NCBI GenBank assembly: GCA_026874595.1
Contig: CM049315.1
Span: forward strand, 60,202,889 to 60,266,888
Length of the DNA stretch: 64,000 bases
Reading direction: 5' to 3'
Origin: Sipunculus nudus
Taxonomy: Eukaryota > Annelida > Sipuncula > Golfingiida > Sipunculidae
Of the stretch, positions 58,009 to 64,000 are shown piece by piece. The notes beneath the pieces are model-generated. The model was not told where the DNA came from. It did not search any database and saw nothing but the letters and a program-made list of their open reading frames with translations. Each line of letters begins with the position of its first letter. Within the stretch, counting starts at the first letter, position 1. The position numbers and the translations under genes are program-made.

Positions 58009-58943
58009 AAGTGGCTTAAGATATGAATGTAGGCAGAAACGTTTTCCAAATCCTTTTTCCTTAACCTCATTAACTGAATAGACTGCTGTTTTTTACTGAA
58101 TATTAAAAGAGCAAACTTGTTTAGGTTTTTGGCACTCCAAACTTCAAACCGTTATTTTGTATTTGGTGTGGAAAATCATAGGCTGTTTTTATGTCATGAA
58201 ATTATAGAACTTCTGTATATTTCCAGGAATAAGTATCTATGAATCAATCACATTTTCATTTGTTTATCTGTTACATTCCCCAAGGCTTTGATCATTAATT
58301 CACATGTATATCATCTGATAGTTTCGCAGTTCCGAGTAACCTTTGACCGAGACATTGCCACTCTAACACTTGAATTATATAAGTCAATTAGAGGTAAAAT
58401 GAAAGATGAAAAAGAGTGATACATGTCTTCCTGTCATTGCAGTAGATAAATAATCAATATAATTGTAGCAATATGTAATATAGATTTCCTCAATATTGAG
58501 GAACGCCAGTAATCAGGGGTCTCCTTCCTGGGGGAGGGGAGGAGGGGCAGGGGATCACCCCCCCCCTTACATATTTTAGATTGGGACAAAGTATGATGTG
58601 GACAAAATATCATTTGTTCTCCATAATTTTTAGGGAAATAAAACGCGTATTTTTGCACACGCATCTCATTATGGGAGTAATAAAGGATATCGCTTGCTTC
58701 AATGGCCTAAGTGAATCATTATGAATGCAAACGTATAGAGTTAGCTTGAATGTTCAAATAAAAAAATGTTGAAAATCGAGGAAAATTACTTTCATCAACA
58801 AAACATATATATCGTATAAGGTGTTGGAAAATGATATTAAGAAAATTTTGATATTCTGGTATACTGTCCTCATTGTCACGCGCGGTGCTTTTGCCCTGGA
58901 TGGGCGAGTCAGGAGGCTTCTGTCTTCTGCATGTCACTCTGGT
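58009..58943. other. No gene recognised
   Basis: AT-rich with a G/C-homopolymer patch at 58530-58567. Confidence 0.4.
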
Positions 58944-58977
58944 GGATTGTCCCCCTCACATTTCCTCGGCAAACAAA
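58944..58977 (+). repeat. Short dispersed repeat E, copy 2
   Basis: Matches 45865-45900 in the same orientation. Confidence 0.7.
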
Positions 58978-59149
58978 GTTTATATTCTCCTTGTATTGTT
59001 AACTCGTGCCGGATTGTTATCGGTTCCCTGACATGCGTATATATGTTACGGTGAATGTTTAAAACCAGGAAATACATGTAATTCCTAATTCTCCAAAGAA
59101 CTTCAGTATTACTTAAAATATTAAGAAATTAACGTATTTCCTGAAATTA

Positions 59150-59400
59150 AGGTTTAATTTTTACCAAGATGTTGTTGGGCCAAAAGAGGTCAAGTTTGAA
59201 ACCAATATGGCAATCCAAACTGGAGTTATCATCCGGAAACGAATTTAACGGACATACAGAAAGACGGACAGATGGACAGGGTGATAACTGTAAAAGGCAT
59301 TCGCTTATTCAGTCGGGGCCCTAATAAACACACCAGGTTTCGGGACACTAGATGAAAACCCAGATGAGAAAATAACTTGATTGTTGTCTTTGACGATCTA
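59150..59400 (+). repeat. Family B repeat, distal portion, second copy
   Basis: It contains GAGGTCAAGTTTGAAACC, an inverted repeat AGTTATCATCC (59224-59234) / GGGTGATAACT (59279-59289), and AATAAACACACCAGGTTT, in the same order as 6960-7150. The TGACC unit array upstream is absent, so this copy is 5'-truncated. Confidence 0.75.
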
Positions 59401-59439
59401 AAAACTAATAAATAAAAAAAAAAAAACGTGAAAAATAAA

Positions 59440-59796
59440 GACGGTGCCACCAGCTTTTGGGAACTGACATATTGTCATGGTCAGTGTTCAAGGCAAGATT
59501 CATCGCAATCCATGCATTGATTATCAAAATACTGGAGGTTATGTATCAAGTTTCTAATTATTCTTGGGGGTATTTACAAACCCAATAGCTCGGTGGATAT
59601 AAGTCGCAGTGAACTCGCTAAAGGTTTCCAGGAATATTTTTCATTGACCTCATCAAATTTTCAGTAAGACGTTTCTAGGATCAGCGGTTACAATTTGTGC
59701 CCTGTTCACGGAGGGCCAGACGGATGGTCGGACGACGGACAAAATTTCTTTCCTATACATGTACTTCAATTGACTTTCAGTCAGCTGAGCTAAAAT
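59440..59796 (+). repeat. Family A repeat, near-complete copy
   Basis: It starts with a degenerate GGTGCCACC (palindrome damaged), has a TAGCTCGGTGGATAT core near 59586 and GTGCCCTGTTCACGGA near 59697, and ends at the hairpin with AGTCAGCTGAGCTAAAA. It follows family B at the same spacing as in the 7-kb copy. Confidence 0.8.
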
Positions 59797-60189
59797 GGTT
59801 AATTACTCACAAGTCTGTAACTGGAAGATATTAACTCCAGACCATGCAGTTTTTTAAAGGAGGCTTTTGTGGAGGGTCTTTTCAGGCGGTGTAATGTTAA
59901 TAATATAATATATTTTGGTGATCACTGTTGGAAGCACTTTCTTCAAACGAACACTTGGCATTTGTTTCACAACTCTTAGTTGAGAAACTATTAATAACGG
60001 CTGCAACTTTTTTTATCAGACAAAGGCTTCATATAATTTTTAAAAAAATTCTTGAACTTTATTTTGCTCAGGAAAACAATCAACAAATTGGTTGGCTAAA
60101 TGTTCATAACATAGCCCTTCTGCCAGTGGATTATCTTTATTAACACTGGTTATATCGGTGACAACCTTGTACTGGTTCGTCTGACTTTA
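59797..60189. other. No gene recognised
   Basis: The 71-codon frame at 59928-60143 has no identifiable content. Confidence 0.4.
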
Positions 60190-60435
60190 CACTTTGCCTT
60201 CCTGGTCTTTCGGGCCTGTTGATTCTTGTAGCTTTTCAAGCGCTAGAAGGTTATTCGCTCTACATTTGCCTGCCTCCCATGAACAGTACCCATTCACTCT
60301 TGGGTCGAGAGAGCGCACCCTTGTGGTAAAGACTTTGCCTAGGAGTCTAAGCGCAGACGGCGGTCAGAGCGGGCCGCGAACCCATAACCTTACGGTAACA
60401 AGTCAAGCGCCGAATCCATTAGGTCACCACGCTCT
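60190..60435 (-). mobile_element. tRNA-derived SINE, minus strand
   Basis: On the minus strand GTGGTGACCTAATGGATTCG resembles an A box, and TTATGGGTTCGCGGCCC about 35 bases later resembles a B box. The body contains AAGTCTTTACCACAAGGG-type text. The GC-rich block is sharply bounded by AT-rich DNA. The plus-strand 102-codon frame over it is an artefact. Confidence 0.55.
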
Positions 60436-60791
60436 TTGTGTCATTTTAACATTCTTGTATCTTCTCACTTTATGTATTGATTTTGTTGTTGTGTTGTTTT
60501 AAAACAAAATTATTTTCGTCTGTTCATCTATCAGAGCTTTTAGTGTAGATTTTGCACTGTATTTCCCAAGCCTCTCTCTATGTTATAGTTTTCTTTTGTG
60601 TTCTTTAACGTCGTCATTAAACCATGGGTACTCCTTGCTGTTAGTTAATTTCTTAACCTTGACTGGTGCGGAATAACTCAGAAATCACTTTCTCACTTGT
60701 TCACCAATATGTAAATAACCCTTTTTTTTATTAAAACAATGTGATGTCAATTTTAATCTCTCTTATGTTTGTTTTATTTAATTAAGTTTAT

Positions 60792-60990
60792 TTACTTATA
60801 CATCTGTGTTGTGATGTTATCGTTTTTAGTTGTAAGTTCGCAGATTACAGCTCGATGGCCAGAAATAAAAGATTCAGATATACTGACATTACCTCCCGCC
60901 TCAGTGATTACCACATCTAAAATATTGCCAGCTAAGAACAACACGGACAATTCAATACAGCGCCATCTGCCTGACATCTGTCATATGAGT
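60792..60990 (-). pseudogene. LINE endonuclease-domain fragment
   Basis: The minus strand reads GNILDVVITEAGGNVSISES then FISGHRAVICELT. This matches the C-terminal end of the AP-like endonuclease of non-LTR retrotransposons (G..LD.V.T......, then I/VSDHRAV.C.L). The catalytic SDH appears as SGH, so the Asp is lost. Only about 60 codons remain. The RT domain would lie at lower coordinates and is not visible. Confidence 0.5.
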
Positions 60991-61003
60991 AAAGTTGTGT
61001 ATA

Positions 61004-62397
61004 TGTTGGAGCCCGTTTGCGGATCTGGCCCATCTGCCGATGGGCTTGGTCCATATGAGGATCCGTTATTGCATGGACTGCCCATCTGCAGATTTGATAC
61101 CATGCACTTTCTGGCCCATCTGCGTTATTATAAGTTATACGTTATTATTTTAATATTTTGATGACTTTTGTACTCAGACAAACAATTCTCAGAACTTGTG
61201 TTTATTGAAACATAAATCACTATCACTTACATCAATAATTTTATCATCAGAATTTCATTGATGTGCATAGAAAACTGCATAGATGTGCATTCAGTGTTAC
61301 AATACACTATTTAATAACTTTTTACACACAATTCTTAATTAGTCTACATTGCATTCGTGTGATGTTAAGAGTTTAATGAGGTTCACTTTTTACCAAAGAG
61401 TAATTACAGCTGTTGCGAAATTTACATAATATCTCATTTACATAACCACATAGATGTGACTTCCATGGTACCATATAATTTTTCCAAAGAGCAATTATAT
61501 ACGGTACAAAATCAGTTTCTCCAATTCATTTTAAAATAACCACATGTATATCAAGGTTACCATATACATCTTGACAATTGTTTGAAGCAAACACTCTCTC
61601 AGAGTCAATCACTCTCATGCACTATCACCACAATAACACATCTGAAGAGGATATCACATTTTAATTCTTTATGTTTTACATATCTTTTACAATTACACAG
61701 TTAAGTTTATTTTACTTTATAAATAAAACAATTTATAAGATACAACTGGTAAATAAACAGATCTCTGAAACAAGCAATCATCACGATGTTTAATATATAA
61801 ATATAAATATAAATATAAATATAAATATAAATATAAATATAAATATAAATATAAATATAAATATAAATATAAATATAAAATAAATGGTGACAAGACTCCT
61901 TCATAACAGTTTTGGATAAATATAATTATACTTTATACTCAGAAGATAAATAATTTAGAGATAAAATTCATACGATAAAACTACCAAAATTAGAAGTTAA
62001 TACTTGCATATTATTAATTTCGGTCTGTGTGAGATACTGTTTTCGAGTAAAATTTTAGCTCAGGTTACTAAGAACCGTTCTAAACTTATTTTTAGACCCT
62101 GTTTGGATACGGGGCAATAAACAGATATGTAAAATAAATCTTTATTATATAAATTGAATAAATTTTGATGATAAAACGGTGGCTTAAATGGCACACTATT
62201 TTGATAGGGTTGTGCCTTTTTGTTTAAGAGGCCATATACTATTTCATGTCATATAACCGGGTGTACTTGCATGGGTAAGTATACAGGCGGTGGCGGAGGC
62301 ATGTGCTCTGTGAGTGCTTTCTATAGTTAATTTGGTTGGTCCTAATATGGGCCAAGCCCATCGGCAGATGGGCCAGATCCGCAGACGGGCTCTAACA
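61004..62397. mobile_element. 1.39-kb element with 53-bp inverted terminal repeats
   Basis: The left TIR 61004-61056 and right TIR 62345-62397 are inverted copies with 3 mismatches in 53. Each begins TGTT(G/A)GAGCCCGT and contains the internal palindrome GCCCATCTGCCGATGGGC. Further imperfect GCCCATCTGC motifs lie just inside the left end (near 61080 and 61110). The interior is AT-rich without coding capacity, so this is a non-autonomous, MITE-like element. No target duplication was recognised. Confidence 0.8.
61793..61880. repeat. (ATATAA)n microsatellite
   Basis: About 14 units of the hexamer inside the 1.39-kb TIR element. Confidence 0.95.
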
Positions 62398-63657
62398 GTA
62401 GAACCTTGAATTTCCGTATCTTGTATTTCCGAAATTTCGTTTTCAGATTCAATTTAAATTGCGGAACCGGAATTTACCTCTATTATCCGAAACGTGTATA
62501 AATATGAGGTTTACATAAGGTTATACCCTGTTTTCTCATCCTCATATATCGTACTTGCAGCAAAAAATATTGTTTACATCAAGATAGAGGACGGGGTGAC
62601 CTGTGAGAGAGACATACACTCCCTTATTTTGCTACATAACAATCAATTAGATATCAAATACCTTCTTTCGTGCAGGTATTTGACACATTAGAAAACAAGC
62701 GAGAAAGTGATTTTGTGCCCTTATAGTCGTTCGAGCAACTTATAAACATAAGAGATATGGTCTAATTATATAAAGAGCGATATTGTCAACTGATAAATCA
62801 GAAGTGCGATAGATCTTATTTTTCTAATTTGATATCAAGTTAAATAACATTCAGTAAAAAAATTGCAAATACAACCAAATAATCCGGTCCCAATTTCGAC
62901 TTAGTCCATCGTTGGAATAAATTAACCATTACAAAGTCCAGTTTTGCTCAGTTATTAGGGAAGCGACTCAATATCCCGGTTACTGGGTGTTAACATGCCC
63001 CCTCCGCCGGGGCAACATTTGACATGTCTTCCACACGAGCTCTCTGGTTTTCCGTTCAGACAAATTATAAAAAAAAATAATTGTCAGACTTGAGGGACAT
63101 ATTTGTTTCTTAATCTCTACATTATCAGTTATCATCCAACGTTTAAGATTATATAAAGAATACCGGTAAAATAAACCACCTAGAACAAAGCATGTTACAT
63201 TTAAAAAAAAATGTTTGTAGGGCTTTCAAACACTATGTATACGATTATCCTATCATATTCTGATTATCTGGAAAAGGTGTCTGAGAGCAATGTTGATCAC
63301 AGTGTATAATATTAACTATCTGCCCAAACAGGCCAATATTAGTGTGGGCTTTCTGTAAATCACCGTATCTTTTTCAGTCATTCGGGACTTTAAAGAGTTT
63401 AATTCATACATTAATAAATATGTTATTTTCCGTGTAGTAATCTTGCTCAGTCGAAAGCCTGTCAGTGCTTTAATCAATATTTCCGAACATAAATTTAGAG
63501 CTTTTAATCATTGTCATTCTGATTGGCCCACGCGATCTACTGTGATCAATATTCAGTGTATTTATTGCTGGTACAGAATAGGCCAACCAAAGTATTTTGT
63601 CTGCTGGAGAATATATAGCGGTGTTCACTCACAGCGACTACAGTGCCAGGCTAAAGT
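62398..63657. other. No gene recognised
   Basis: AT-rich. ATATATAG near 63608 with GC-richer sequence after it could be a TATA box for a transcript crossing the 23-bp array (donor-like TTGT|GTAAGT near 63911). Weak. Confidence 0.35.
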
Positions 63658-63885
63658 GCAAGTACCTGACCACAGCACAGAGCAGTACCAGACCACAGCA
63701 CAGAGCAGTACCAGACCCCAACACAGAGCAGTACCAGACCACAGCACAGAGCAGTACTAGACCACAGCTCAGAGCAGTACCAGACCACAGCACAGAGCAG
63801 TACGAGACCACAGCACAGAGCAGTACCAGACTACTGTGCAGAGCAGTACCAGACCACAGCACAGAGCAGTACCAGACTACAGCGC
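63658..63885. repeat. 23-bp minisatellite, about 10 units
   Basis: The unit is near ACCACAGCACAGAGCAGT then ACCAG; GCAGTA at 63682 and 63705 gives the 23-base period. Open frames on both strands arise because the unit lacks stop codons; they are not supported as proteins. Confidence 0.95.
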
Positions 63886-64000
63886 CAACCGTGCCAACAT
63901 CTCCCCTTGTGTAAGTCTCAAACTTTCAAATATATATTTTTCTATTTTCATATTTTTAGATATACATATGACGATGATGAATGCGCGGATATCTGTGTCA

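Noticed and set aside
60194-60502. 102-codon plus-strand frame
   Set aside because: Lies over the minus-strand SINE with its A/B boxes; no protein family.
63443-63914. 105-codon frames in the 23-bp array
   Set aside because: Repeat-driven on both strands (Thr/Gln/Arg/Pro text); no domain. A weak TATA and donor nearby are noted but insufficient.

Overview
This window is animal nuclear DNA, most likely from a mollusc and probably a bivalve. That is an inference. It rests on intron-bearing genes with GT/AG splice sites, very low gene density, about 65% A+T by eye, abundant (TA)n and poly-G tracts, a lophotrochozoan-type protocadherin, and dispersed repeats of the 'GTGACCTTGACC' and 'TCAGCTGAGCTAAAA' kinds that I associate with bivalve genomes. 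No rRNA, CRISPR array, operon or bacterial-style gene was seen.

The one gene read end to end is a protocadherin on the minus strand (23609 down to 16457). A large first coding exon carries a signal peptide, seven cadherin repeats and a membrane segment. Two smaller exons encode the cytoplasmic tail, including the segment ASETSGESGSTPDSGRG. Splice phases agree (0, then 1) and give a predicted protein of 1133 residues. A GC-box/CCAAT/E-box region with a splice donor at 36.26-36.54 kb, same strand, could be a distal promoter and 5' exon.

Layout: 0-0.7 kb, a decayed tyrosine recombinase with a hairpin-rich 3' end. 0.9-2.9 kb, three minus-strand exon-like blocks resembling an SLC16/monocarboxylate-type transporter, interrupted by repeats. 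3-10 kb, dispersed repeats and a SINE-like element. 10.2-12.5 kb, a 37-bp minisatellite. 13.6-14.3 kb, a second, inverted copy of the GAGTCC-bounded repeat. 16.4-23.8 kb, the protocadherin. 25.26-33.49 kb, a candidate 8.2-kb DNA transposon with CACTG termini, TA flanks and subterminal palindromes, holding several plus-strand exon-like blocks of unknown product and nested repeats. 33.5-46 kb, gene-poor AT-rich DNA with microsatellites. 46-49 kb, a 48-bp minisatellite with higher-order structure. 49.4-50.4 kb, unrecognised exon-like blocks. 54.2-55.0 kb, another minisatellite. 55.04 kb, a hAT-like terminus. 57.5-58.0 kb, a solo-LTR-like promoter with heat-shock-type elements. 59.1-59.8 kb, a second copy of a composite repeat seen at 6.1-7.6 kb. 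60.2-62.4 kb, a SINE, a LINE endonuclease fragment and a 1.39-kb element with 53-bp inverted repeats. 63.66-63.89 kb, a 23-bp minisatellite.

Most of the sequence is mobile-element and satellite material. The strongest candidates for something undescribed are the 8.2-kb CACTG element with its unidentified exons, the 1.39-kb palindromic-TIR element, and the hairpin-ended composite repeat family.
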